Origin: Limnanthes douglasii subsp. nivea
Lineage: Eukaryota; Streptophyta; Magnoliopsida; Brassicales; Limnanthaceae
Direction: 5' to 3'
DNA: 64,000 bases
Assembly (NCBI GenBank): GCA_036936605.1
Contig: JAUPFV010000005.1
Coordinates: 124,552,453-124,616,452, forward strand
Under the pieces are notes generated by a model. It was not told the origin of the DNA. It was given only the letters and a program-made list of their open reading frames with translations, and made no database searches. Of this stretch, positions 11,172 to 21,675 are shown in pieces. A program made the translations under genes and the position numbers. Positions within the stretch are counted from its first letter, which is position 1. Each line of letters opens with the position of its first letter.

Positions 11172-12735
11172 ACGGTAGTTAATAGATCAGGGATTGAGAG
11201 AGAGATTCCAGAGCCAAGCGAAATAGCGGGGAATCAGAGGACAAGTGCGAATCCGCCCGTAAGACAAGACATGTTGTGTCCTATCACAGCCACCGGTCCA
11301 GAGATTGTTATTGCGCCCCCCATGGGACGTGTGGAACCGGCGGTATAGGGGATTCAGTAGATTGCTAGGACCGAACCGAAAATTAACCCACCTTGACTAG
11401 TGGCGGCCCCCGTTATGCACAGCGTCCCAAGTGATAACTCGAGGGTAACACCGACTTTATGAAAACTAGAACATCAACTTCAGAACCTACAGTAGGAGCA
11501 AGTCAGCAGGAATGAATGATGCGCTCCACACCTTAACTACTAAGGTAAGAGGGACCAGTCGATCTAACCACCCATCAGGGCTCGATGCCAGCCGTGTGAA
11601 TCAATGAGACTGGTCTTCCAAGCGTGACGATAAAAGAAAGGGAAAAGGAGAGATCATGAGCAAAAAACGCTCCAAGGAACAGCAACCAAGGCAAGAGGTA
11701 TAGTACACCACTTTGAAGAGGGTCACAGAGGATGCATATGTTCACTATAACCAGGTGAGACCGAGATTGCCTAATTACATCCTCAAAGAATCACCTTTCA
11801 CCGAACAAATTATGGAAGGCCCAATTTCCAAGGAACTTGGACCCATTCAGAATGTGGAAGCTTACAATGGAATGGGCGATCCATATAGACACCTTAAGAC
11901 ATTTTTTAATATGATGATAACGTTTGATCCCGATGATGCTATGTTATGCCGATCCCTCTCAATGACCCTCAAACGAAACGCAATGGAATGGTTCAACAGC
12001 CCACCCAAAGGATCCATTCACGATTTCGCTGGCTTATGAAAGGAATTTAAAGAAAGGTTTGTTGGCAACAATGAGCTTAGATGCGTATGAGACTCCATCA
12101 TGGACCTCTACCAGAGGCGAGGTGAGTCTTTTAAAAATTATGTTTAGCGTCTTGCTCAAGCCATGAATGCCTTGCGAGATCTAGAAAAAAACTTGGTTGT
12201 AACCTCCCTAAATATAGGTCTTGACCGGCGAGGGGAAGTCGACCGGATTATATTCCTAACGGAGGTGATGAGAGACCTACTCACCTGCGCGAACACATTT
12301 ATATGAGTAGATGATGCTCAGAAAGGAGACTCACCCGACAGACAAATCTTCGATTCTAATGGCGGACTGACCGAAGAAGAACTGATGACGTACCTCAACG
12401 GGACACCAGCCGCCGAGCTCAATAAAATGTAAATCCATCCAGGAAATTTACCCATTGACCAAATCTATATAAGTCATATATGATCGAACGAAAGAAATGA
12501 TGAAGTATCAAACGCCACAGGTAATGAGCGCCCCCTATTTCAAACGATCAAGTAGGTATTTTTGCTCATACCACAACGATCACGGACATCTAACAAATTA
12601 ATGCTGGCAACTTAGCAAATAAATTCAGAGGTTGATAAACAATATGGAGCTCATCCAGTTTATCAGGAAACAAGATCACCAAAGCCGATCTGAGCAACAT
12701 TCTTAATATCTGAACTCATCAGTATCTACTATGAC
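11172..12735 (+). pseudogene. gag of element C
   Basis: The expected start ATG is ACG here (11172-11174): D begins MVVTRSVIER where C reads (T)VVNRSGIER. The gag core is at 11713-12039 (YNGMGDPYRHLKTFFNMM, CRSLSMTLKRNAMEWFN). It is followed by a TGA at 12037 and further in-frame coding with stops (FVGNNELR, LNGTPAAEL near 12390, YHNDHGHLTN near 12570). The last part is similar to the His-rich segment that precedes protease in Tat elements. The gene is interrupted at about 12735 by the B segment and resumes as protease at 33025. Confidence 0.85.
12695..12735 (+). repeat. Left copy of a 41-bp direct repeat flanking the B+A insert
   Basis: It begins caacattcttaatatctg and matches 32984-33024 at 38 of 41 positions. 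Both copies read in the frame of element C, so it is C sequence duplicated on both sides of B. It is far longer than the 5-bp TSD expected of an LTR insertion. Confidence 0.85.
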
Positions 12736-12778
12736 AGAGAGCCGTCGAGGAATCAGACAGAGAGCAGTCGAGGAATCA
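12733..12778 (+). repeat. 23-bp tandem duplication at the C/B junction
   Basis: Units 12733-12755 and 12756-12778 start gacagagag and differ at one position. The first unit overlaps the last 3 bp of the 41-bp repeat. It marks the left junction of the B segment. Confidence 0.8.
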
Positions 12779-14737
12779 TAAAAAGGAAAATAAATCTAAA
12801 AGGGACAATTTTCCTCGTTCTACGTGGTGTGAAGGGAACACTTCGAATCAGTATGCTAAGACTGATCGAAATCTATATGCGGTAATGGGAACAAATGATC
12901 AGTTTGTACAAGGTATCGACTGGAGATACTCTTAGTTGACAAGTGAAATTCGTTCTATAACGCTTCCGAAGTGTTTTGACATTACCAAAGTGGAAATGTT
13001 CGATGGGATGCAAGATCTCGATGATCACATCCAAGAATTTAAGAACTACATGATGAACTTTGAATATGACGACCGACTGGTGTGTCGTGCCTTTTCGCAG
13101 ACTTTCAATGGAACGAATTTAAAATGGTACAATCTGATTCCGAGGGGGTCCATTTCAAATTTTAGAGATTTTTACACTACTTTCCGAAGGCAGTTTGTGA
13201 GAAGTAAAGAGATTAGAGCGAATTGTGATACCATTATCCAGTGCAAACAACCACCCGGAGTGAAGTTGAAGGATTATACAAAGAGGTTCGTTTTGACTAA
13301 AGCAAGTTTGGACAATTGCAAAGAGAATGTGGCGATGTCAGCTTTTCGCCAAGGACTATTGATATGGGATCTGGCCAACGAAAGTACGAAGAGAAGAGCT
13401 TTAAGTTTTTGAGCTTTTATGGCTCAAGTTAAGGATCACATTAAGGTCGAAGAGTCAACTAGAGTCTGATGAGGACCGGTTAGGACTCCAAAGAATTCGA
13501 GCCAGGTCGCCAATTACAAAGAGTAACCCTCGAATGGAAATAGTAATCAACAGATACGACAGAAGAATAACTTGCCACCTCAAACTGGTGGATATTCAAA
13601 TCACGTTCCATCTTACAATTATAACAGATCAAAACTAAATCAATGAGTTAAGCCAGAGTATTATGCTATTTTGACAGAGAATATGGCTGTGACTTGGGAT
13701 AAGAACAAGAGCTTCGTAAATTTTAAAAAAACAACTTTAGTAAGTAGGCCAGTGGAGGAAAGGAACAACAAATATTACAGATATCATGAGGATATTGGGC
13801 ATGATACCAATGATTGCATTGCTCTGAAAAAAAGGTTCAGATTTTGATCGAAAATGGGAAGCTCTTTACTTATGTAAATCCGCAGGGGAGCGGTTCGAAA
13901 AATAACGTAGCATCAACTTCAAAGGCTGCACCAGCTGAGAATTTGATTATTTTAGATTCAAAGGTTGAAGCATTTGATGCTTCTTCAGAATATGTGGAGA
14001 AGGATCTGAACATGTTGCTTTTGATGGTAGTCAAAAAGCAAATAGAAAAGGGGCATGTACGAGATATATGTAAATTCTTTGAGTCATTAGCCATTTTCGG
14101 AGGCGATTCGATGACTGGAAATTCAGACAGTTTGAGGAAGAGACATGTTGTAAACCTGACAACTCAAATTGAAGGGAAGATGCCTACACATTTGTATGGA
14201 AAAAAGACTATTCCTTTCATTTTGTTTGAAAAAGATGGTCTGCGAGGAACATCAGGGCCACATGAAGATGTTGTGGTTATTGGAGTAGAGGTGGCTGGCT
14301 TCAAAATTTGACGTGTGCTTATTGACACGGGCAGTTCTGCTAATGTCCTTTTAAAGTCAACTTATGATAGAATGACAACTTCACCTCGAATTTCTTAGTC
14401 AGATCGAACAATTATAGGATTTACGGGTGTAACAGCTCGTGTTGTTGGGGAATTCGAGGGGGAAGTAAGTTTGGGAAAATGACCATTAAAAAGAAGGTCC
14501 ATGTGCTTTTTTGTGGTGGTGGACTGTCCCACGAGTTACAATGCTATTTTTGGATGGTCATGGCTTTCGAGAATGTATGGGGTTGTAATAACAATTCACC
14601 AATATTTCAAGTATGTGGTTGGAGATCAGGTTGGGGTCGTTCGAGGCCAGAAGATAGCTAAAGAATGTTATGCCACTGCACTCCGGATTCAAGGATCGAG
14701 CAGTGGGGATTTAATGCATGAATATTAGTCAGAGGGG
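12760..14737 (+). pseudogene. gag and protease of element B
   Basis: A basic N-terminal stretch (KKENKSKRDNFPRSTW, 12780-12830) precedes the gag core at 12936-13412 (LPKCFDITKVEMFDG, FKNYMMNFEYDD, NLKWYNLIPRGSI, FRRQFV). These line up with A's LPKRFDSTKMEKYDG and FRRQFVGSK. A CCHC-like segment is degenerate (RYHEDIGHDTNDC, near 13780-13820). Protease has the catalytic IDTGSS at about 14319-14336 and the usual GFTG and NAIFGWSWL blocks. TGA at 14309, several stops and at least two frameshifts disrupt it. It is followed directly by the RT part. Confidence 0.87.
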
Positions 14738-14899
14738 ATGACTTCGGTTTAGAAGAAAGAGCTGACGATCCAAGGGAAACCCCAGGGTCTTTAACGGTAA
14801 GTGAAGAAATTGAGAAGTTTACTTTTTCGGAAGCAAGAGTGCTTCGAATTGGAAGCTTACTGACCATACTCTTACGTCAACAACTGTTAGATTTTTTAT

Positions 14900-17800
14900 T
14901 TGTTAATTTGGATATTTTTTGCTTGGAAGATAAATGATGTAACAGGAGTACCAATTGAGGTGATTCGTCACAACTTGGCTATTGATCCGAAAGTGAAGCC
15001 AGTAATTCAGAAAAGAATGGAATTTTCCTCGGAGAAAGCGGAGGCAATTGTTTCTTAGGTAGACCGTTTATCTAAGGTCGGGCACATAAAGGAGTCACAA
15101 TATCCTTTTTGGACGAAAAATCCGATAGTGGTAAAAAGAAGAATGAGAAACGGAGAATGTGCGTGGATTTTACAGAGTTGAATCGAGCTTGTCCTAAAGA
15201 TCCATTTCCTATTCCTCAAATAGATTAGCTGATTGATTCTACCTGAGGAAATAAAATACTAACTTTCATGGACGCTTTTGCAGGATACAATCAAATTCAA
15301 ATGGATCCAAAAGATCAATAATGCAAAAAATTTATAACTGATAGGGGCTTGCACTGTTATAGGGTTATGCCCTTTGGGTTGAAAAATGCTGGAGCCACTT
15401 ATCAGAGGTTGATGAATAAAGTTTTTTCCACTCAAATCGGAAGATAAATTGAGGTATGTATAGACGATATGGTGGTAAAAATTTTAAAAGATGATGTGCA
15501 TATTGATGATTTAGAGGGAGCGTTTTTGAATTTAAGGCTAATCAGGTTAAACCTGAATCCTGAAAAATATACCTTCAGAGTTCGGTTAGGGAGGTTTTTA
15601 GGTGTTGTTATCAGTGAAAAAGGAATAGTGGCTGACCCATAATAGTTGAAAGCCTCGATAACAATGAATTCACATCGGTCTATTAAAGAAGTGCAAATTC
15701 TGACAGGAAGGTTAGCAACACTTAACCGATTTATTTCTAGATTTTCTGACAAATGCTTTCCTTTCTTTCAAGTTTTACGAGGACCAAACAGGTTTGAATG
15801 GAGATCGGAATGTGAGGCAGCATTCACAAATATAAAAGATTTACTATCATCACCAGAAATATTGTCAAAACCTAGAAATGGGGAGAAGCTCTTTTTGTAC
15901 ATTGCGGTATTGGATTTTGCACTAAGCGCGGTCTTAATCAGTGAAGATTTAGGTGTTCCGAAGCCGGTGTACTACATCACTAAAATTTTAGTTGCAGCAG
16001 AAAAGAGGTATTTAAAGTTAGAAAAACTAGCAATAACACTGGTGATTGCTGTTAGGAGGATGCGCCCCTATTTTCAAGCTCACACTATTGAAGTCCGAAC
16101 TTTATTCCCTTTGAAAAATGTTTTACAACGACTTGACATTTTGGGGAGAATGACCAAGTGGTCAGTGCAGTTGGGGGATTATGATATTTTGTTTACACCT
16201 CGACAATAAAGGCGCAAGCATTGGCAGATGTTTTTGTTGAATTCCATTTGAGCAGATCAGATGTGCAAGAAAGTAAAGAAGACGCACCAATAAATTTGAG
16301 GTGGGTTGTTCAAAAAGATGAAGGATCTAGTGTTTCATGGTGCAGTGCTGGGATTCAGTTAATAGGCCCAACTGGAGAGACGGTGATTTAATCTATTAAA
16401 TTTTATTTTCATACTTCAAACAATGAGAATGAATACGAAGCTGCTTTGGCAAGTTTAAGATTGGCAAAAATTTGGGGAGCAACTTCAGTATGCTTAGAAA
16501 CGGATTCTCAGTTGTTAGCAAATCAGGTATCTGGATTTTCCGAAGCAAGAAAGGATCGTTTGATTTTATATCTTCGAGAACTTTAAAATTTAATGCTTCT
16601 GTTTGATGATATTTTTGTTGAATATATTGGTCGAGAGAGTTACATGATGGCTGATTCTTTAGCAAATATTGCTTATAAGGAAGAATATCCTTGGATTTTG
16701 CTACAAGAAAATCCTTCAATTGTTACTTAATCTAGTCATTGCGAATGTATAAAGGAGTTCTTTGTCACATCTGAGGATATCTGAGGCGATTGGCGAGCAG
16801 ATATTCTCAATTTTTTTGACTCAAGGAACATAACCAAATGATACGAGATTGGCCAAAAAATTAAGAGGTAAAGCCTTCAGATATATAATGTTAGATTGAA
16901 TATTGTATAAAAAGGCATTAAGCAAGCCATTATTACGATGTCTAGGTAAGCAAGAATCACATGAGGTGTTATCAGAATTGCATGATGGTGAAGGGTCAGC
17001 TCATTGCGGGTTTAAAGCTCTATCAGGATGAGTTTTACTTGCAGGATTCTATTGGCCTACAATCATGAATGATGCTAAGAATTTAGTTCGAAGCTGTGAT
17101 ACTTGTCAAAGATTTGCTAATGATATTCATAGATCATCAATGCAACTTATTTCTATAACTGAGGCGGTAATATTTGATAGATTAGGGATAGATCTAGTGG
17201 ACCCTTTGCCGATGGCTTCTAGAGGACGATATATGATAATTGTAACAGTGGATTATTTTACAAAATGAGCCGAGGCAGAACCACTATCAGGAACAAAGAT
17301 AAAAGATGTGATCAAGTTTATTGTGAACAACATTTGTTGTTGTTTTGGAGTTCATCAGAGGATTACGACAGATAATGGTCCTCAATTTAATAACAAAGAG
17401 ATGACTTTATTTTGCACGTCGAAATGAATTCAGCAATGTTTTTCAATGCCTTTTCATCCTCAAGCTAATGGATAAGTCGAAGTAATGAACATAACAATTT
17501 TATATAGCGTGAAGAAAAATTTGACGTGAGCAGCAGGAAAATGGCCAAATTATTTGCAAGAGGTGCTTTGGGCTTATCGGACAAATCCTAGGGAGGCTAC
17601 AAAGGAAAATCCCTTTGCCTTAGCATCTGGAATAGATGCAATCAGCCCCATAGAATCTACGATGTCATCTTTTAGGATAAATAAATATTTTAAAGGATCC
17701 AATGATGAAGTTAGAAGGGCGAATTTAGATTTGATTGAAGAGAAAAAGAGCTCAAGCTCGTTTGAATGTAATCCATTATCAAACTCTTATGAGGAATAGA

Positions 17801-18027
17801 TATGATTCGAAGGTGAAGAGAAGAGAATTTAAAGAAGGTGATAAGGTGTTGAGAAAATTATTCCTGCATACAATGGAGAAGATCCTTGGAAAAATAGCTC
17901 CGAACTGTGAAGGGCCTTATATGGTTGTTTAGAGGATAAAGCTAGGATCTTATTTTCTTTGTGATTTCGAAGGGAGGATGCTTCAGCGTCCATGGAATAT
18001 ACAACATTTGAAGCTTTATTGGAATAG
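14900..18027 (+). pseudogene. pol of element B: RT, two RNase H domains, integrase
   Basis: RT: VDRLSKVGHIKESQYPFWT (15060), RMCVDFTELN-like block (15150), FMDAFAGYNQI (15265), [13 protein letters not shown] (15370). The catalytic box has changed from YIDD to CIDD (about 15455). RNase H 1: 15646-16209 (YYITKILVAAEKRYLKLEKLA). RNase H 2: 16280-16730 (NNENEYEAALASLRLAKIWGA, YMMADSLANIAYKEEYPW). Integrase: zinc-binding part HDGEGSAHCGFKAL and CDTCQRF, core LGIDLVDPLP, TTDNGPQF and VEVMN, so the DDE residues are visible. The end matches HLKLY...E near 18020. More than ten in-frame stops and several shifts make it non-functional. Confidence 0.88.
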
Positions 18028-18641
18028 ATTTGTCTTTGTATTTTGGATTTTTCACTTTTGAATGGCGCACTCTTTCATATTCTATTAGCCCAGGAAGGTT
18101 TTAACGAGGCGTTATGTACATAATTCAATATTATCAATAAAATTCGTTTTTGGCCAATGGTTGTTATCAATGATTGCTTAAAACTATTTTTACAACTTAT
18201 CAAAGACTGATCATTTTTGATGTTCGTTAAGAGTAGAATGTTCCGAAGTGTTTATTACGCTTTTTGAAAAAAAAAAACCATTTTCGAGGTATTATGTTCA
18301 ATAAACACATTACAGTTTTTGCAAAGTGCAACACTCAATAATGCACTGTATTTTTCGAATTGTAACGTTCACCAGATATGCTACCAATAATTCTAAGTGC
18401 AATCATGTTCACTAACTTCACTAAGGTATTTGAAGTGGTATACTTACAATTTGTAATTATATATTGTGAGTTTCGAAGTACTTATCATATCTATTTTAGA
18501 ATTGTTAGCATCAGATAATATATGAAGATGATAAAAGCGAAACATAAGCAACATTTGTCAATTAGATTAATTTTTTGAGGTACAAAAAGAAAGTTTCTAA
18601 TTTGACAAATACAAAATAGATTTGTTTAAAGAGAAATAAAA
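18028..18641. other. Non-coding spacer of B between pol and antisense gene
   Basis: AT-rich, with an A-rich run at 18270-18279. It is the counterpart of 27306-27760 in A, though I see little base-level similarity. No reading frame or RNA gene is visible. Confidence 0.5.
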
Positions 18642-20188
18642 TTATTCAGATGACTCATCTTCCTTAGATGATTCCTCCTCTGACAATGATGAGTCGAGGA
18701 TATGATCGAAGGCTTCACTAGGACACTTTTTGATGGGAATATCATTCCATAAACTTATGAGGTGAATCCTTGGATAAGTTGCATGAAGTTCTCGAAGAAG
18801 GGCGATGGCTGTTTCTTATTTTCCATTGTTAATGACAGCCAACATAGGTTTCAAAAATTCAGCTTCGGCAGCATTTTTTTGCTTCACAAAATCCTTCTTC
18901 AAATTGATTATGTCATCGGTCAACTTTTTATTTTTTTCCTCGCTGGAAGTAAGACAGTTTTAGAGACCTATAGATTTGGATTTTTCAGCAGCTAGCTCAT
19001 TAGTATGATCATTTTTGAGCTTAATCATCTCTTTTTGATGAGAAGCATTCAGCTTTTCTTTGTCAGCAAAATGTGTTGTTCGCAGATGATTTTTCATGAA
19101 GAGAGCGCCTCAAATAAGCTCAGACCTTGCTAGCTCGTACATATGGAATTGCTCAACCACCTTGCGTTGAAAATTTTCCCTTAGCTGTTTTTCATCTTCA
19201 GTAAGACCGTTGTAGCGGAAAATGTCTTTGGCCAATTTCTTTAAATGATCTTGAGAAGCTTCGACTTGGGAAGCAAGTACTTTTACAACATTGAGATCGG
19301 TAAATGGTTGAGGTGCAGCAAAGATCGCAGGATTAGGTGGAGGAGGAGGAACTTCTGTTGAACTAGGACAAGGAATCATATCTAAAGTTGTAGTTGGTAC
19401 AAATGGAAATATAATTTCTGGAGACGCTTCGACGGTCGTTGGTCTCCCAAAGTGATGTATACGAGTCTGAAGATCTTGGAGAACAGGATCGTCTTCTCCA
19501 GCAAGCTCATGTGACTCGTCAAAATCAATGAAGCTGTCAGGGTCAAAGTGTTCAGTGTTTTGATTCCCATTATCACCATTGTCTTCGATGATTATCAAAC
19601 CATCATTATTGGTTATTTTCTCTTCGAAAGGAGGGTTTTGTTGATTTTCAACAGTTGTGATCTCTTCTTCATCGGCTAATGTATACTAAGTGATTTTGTC
19701 TTGTTTCTTTTTCTTTCCATGAGAAATGGAGGAAGCTTTCTTTTTTTTCGAAGATGGTTCTTGATCTTTCCCTTCTTCGATGGGTGAAAGGGTCTGCTCT
19801 CGTGTTTTTCGTTTTTGAGGTTTGGGCTTTGATGTAGTTGAAGGGCTAGCACCAGACATCCTAACTGTTTTTTTACCTTTCTTTTCCTTGTTAGCCTTTT
19901 CTTTTTTCTTTTTTGGCAGATGACTTTCCGACCTGTTGCGGATAAGGAGGAATACTTTGTAACCAGGATGAACTAACCTTTTACAGGAAAAATGAGGATT
20001 GGGCTCTTCCATCAAATTTCAAGGAGGGAAGGCCCCCTATGTGATTGGAAACATATGAGTATTAAGGAAATTGATCGGTTGGAAGACGGTGTGGAAAGCG
20101 TTATTCCACTCTTTCTTGGCCCATGTGGCAAGTTTTTTGAAAATATCCTTAGTTGTTGGTCAACGTATAGCTTATCGCCTCAGAATTT

Positions 20189-20273
20189 CTGGAATAATCA
20201 TGCAAGTAGATAATTAATGAGGAAGACAATAGATGAAATTCATTTCAAAGTGTATAATATTCGAAGTACTTAC
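20189..20273 (-). other. Predicted intron in the antisense gene of B (85 nt)
   Basis: Minus strand: donor AACC|GTAAGTACTTCG at 20273, acceptor TATTCCAG ending at 20189. Exon 1 ends with a single base C of a codon, and exon 2 starts with aa, giving CAA (Gln). In A the junction codon is CAG (Gln) in the same place (N-Q-I-L here, D-Q-L-P in A). The same position and phase in two diverged copies is good evidence that it is spliced. Confidence 0.72.
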
Positions 20274-21158
20274 GGTTGCTTCTCAAGATGAGATTTAGCT
20301 TAAATGGGTTTGCATCAGATATCTCTTGGTCGTTCTCCCATGCTCCTGAGATGAAGATGAACTTTTGCTTCCAGAGTTTATCAGCTTCCAAGAGATGATC
20401 GATGATTTTTAGGTTATCCACCAGAGTGAGGTAATAGAAGGGGAGCTTCAAACCTTTTGATAATCGGGTTAAGGAGATGAAATCCTTGATGCTGATTGGA
20501 ATCTTGGATAACCGAGATTCTATTATTACTGACATAAGAGTGAACCATTGATTCAGTTTCACTTGAGTAGGGAATAGGTTGAGAAGTTTGAAGTACTCCA
20601 CGATCATAGGATCTAGTGGAAACCAAAGACCCCAATTGATGATTTCGGGGTAGACCACCAACTCATCGTCTTTGCATTCTAAGGGAGTTTCCCCTTCCTT
20701 AGGCAGTCGAACTGTGATTTTATCTCCCATTCCCCATTGTTTTTTTTTTAAATCCGAAGCTTGGCTCTCTTGCTAATATATGTATCGAACCTTTTTCAGT
20801 TGAATGATGTAATTAGCATCGAGATCCCTTAAATTTGTGCCGATAGCAACTCTTTCTCCTCATAAACGAATCCTGGTTCTTTTTTTTTCGAGTCTTATGG
20901 GTATTCTTATCCATGGTAGTTTCTGAGTTCCTATAATCAGATTCAGCTTCATGATCGGTTCTGGTAGCCTCAGAATCAACTTCATTGGCTCATGATATTT
21001 CATCTCTAGTTTGGGAAGGATTTTGTAGAGGCAATGGATCTTCAGCTTCCGGTGAAGGATTATTTTCTTCGGGAACCTCCTCTATTATCTCTCTCTAAAG
21101 AGAAACCTGAGTAGCTGGATTCGAAGAGGGAGGTCTTGGAATTATTTTTGAATCGTCT

Positions 21159-21163
21159 TCTAT
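21159..21163 (+). repeat. Target site duplication of element A, left copy (TCTAT)
   Basis: TCTAT lies directly before the TGATGAG start of the 5' LTR and again at 31659-31663 directly after the 3' LTR. It falls inside the antisense gene of B. Confidence 0.92.
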
Positions 21164-21602
21164 TGATGAGTCCGAATCCAGGACATCTCCCCGGAAGGGC
21201 AGGTCAGTGTAAATTCTCTCCGAGTACCGGACAGATCATTTGGACCGGACAGATCACTTCGAAACAATATGAGCCTAAGGCTGTTCGAAGTATGACAAAA
21301 GTACTAAAAAACCTAAACACTTCCTGACTAAGCTGTCTGTCCTCCTGCTTAGAACTCATGGGTCTTTAAACATGACCCGGGTCCATTAAACTTGACCCGA
21401 AAGCCCATAAGGGCCCAAACCTCACACTATAAATTCTCAACCACCAGCATTAACTTCGAATAATGAAAATTAACTGCTACCAAGCTGCTTAATTATCTCT
21501 CTACCTTGAAACACCCTTACACCACCGTTAAACACCCCTGTACCACTTTGATACTCCACTTAAAATTACTAACCTACCCTCGGGCTATTTTTATCCACAT
21601 CA
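21164..21602 (+). repeat. 5' LTR of element A (439 bp)
   Basis: TGATGAGTCC ... CCACATCA. Paired with 31181-31658. The 3' copy is 39 bp longer because of two small internal duplications (about 18 bp around the repeated gacagatcatttgga motif, and 21 bp of the cccttacaccaccgttaaa motif). A TATAAAT promoter-like motif is at 21429-21435. Confidence 0.95.
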
Positions 21603-21605
21603 AAT

Positions 21606-21622
21606 TGGCGACCACAGTGGGA
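21606..21622 (+). other. Primer binding site of element A
   Basis: TGGCGACCACAGTGGGA begins 3 nt after the LTR. A site of this kind complements the 3' end of a tRNA ending GGTCGCCA. Ogre-type Tat elements are known to use a tRNA-Arg primer, which would fit, but I cannot confirm the tRNA from this sequence. Confidence 0.7.
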
Positions 21623-21675
21623 GGAGAGAGGTGCCTGAATCAAGCATTCAAAACCTGCCAAGAAATTCTGTCCGA

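Larger units (their letters stand above)
12736..21163 (+). mobile_element. Element B, left segment (Tat-type Ty3/Gypsy; 5' LTR and leader missing)
   Basis: It contains part of gag, protease, RT, two RNase H domains, integrase, a spacer and most of the antisense gene. Closest in the window to A: the same gag motif series and the same end of pol. It is split by element A at 21163/31664, with the TCTAT duplication. Its 3' LTR is at 32731-32985. There is no 5' LTR: C's gag passes straight into B's gag N-terminal region. Confidence 0.85.
18642..21163 (-). pseudogene. Antisense extra gene of element B, main part (exon 2 and most of exon 1)
   Basis: On the minus strand this follows the N-terminal part at 32082-31664, from which it is separated by element A. 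In order it has an acidic linker (21160-20830), then the conserved domain at 20730-20275. Key stretches there are MGDKITVRLPKEG, NWGLWFPLDPMIVEYF, QWFTLMSVIIESRL and FISGAWEN. An 85-nt intron (20273-20189) follows, then KLATWAKKEWNNAFHTVF. Lysine-rich stretches (PKKKKEKANKEKKGKK, 19920-19860) suggest nuclear import. After a linker rich in Pro and Glu (19598-19110) come a helical segment and an acidic Ser/Glu tail (SLSEEESSKEDESSE) with TAA at 18642-18644. Stops at several places break it. Homologous to A's antisense protein along its length. Confidence 0.75.
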
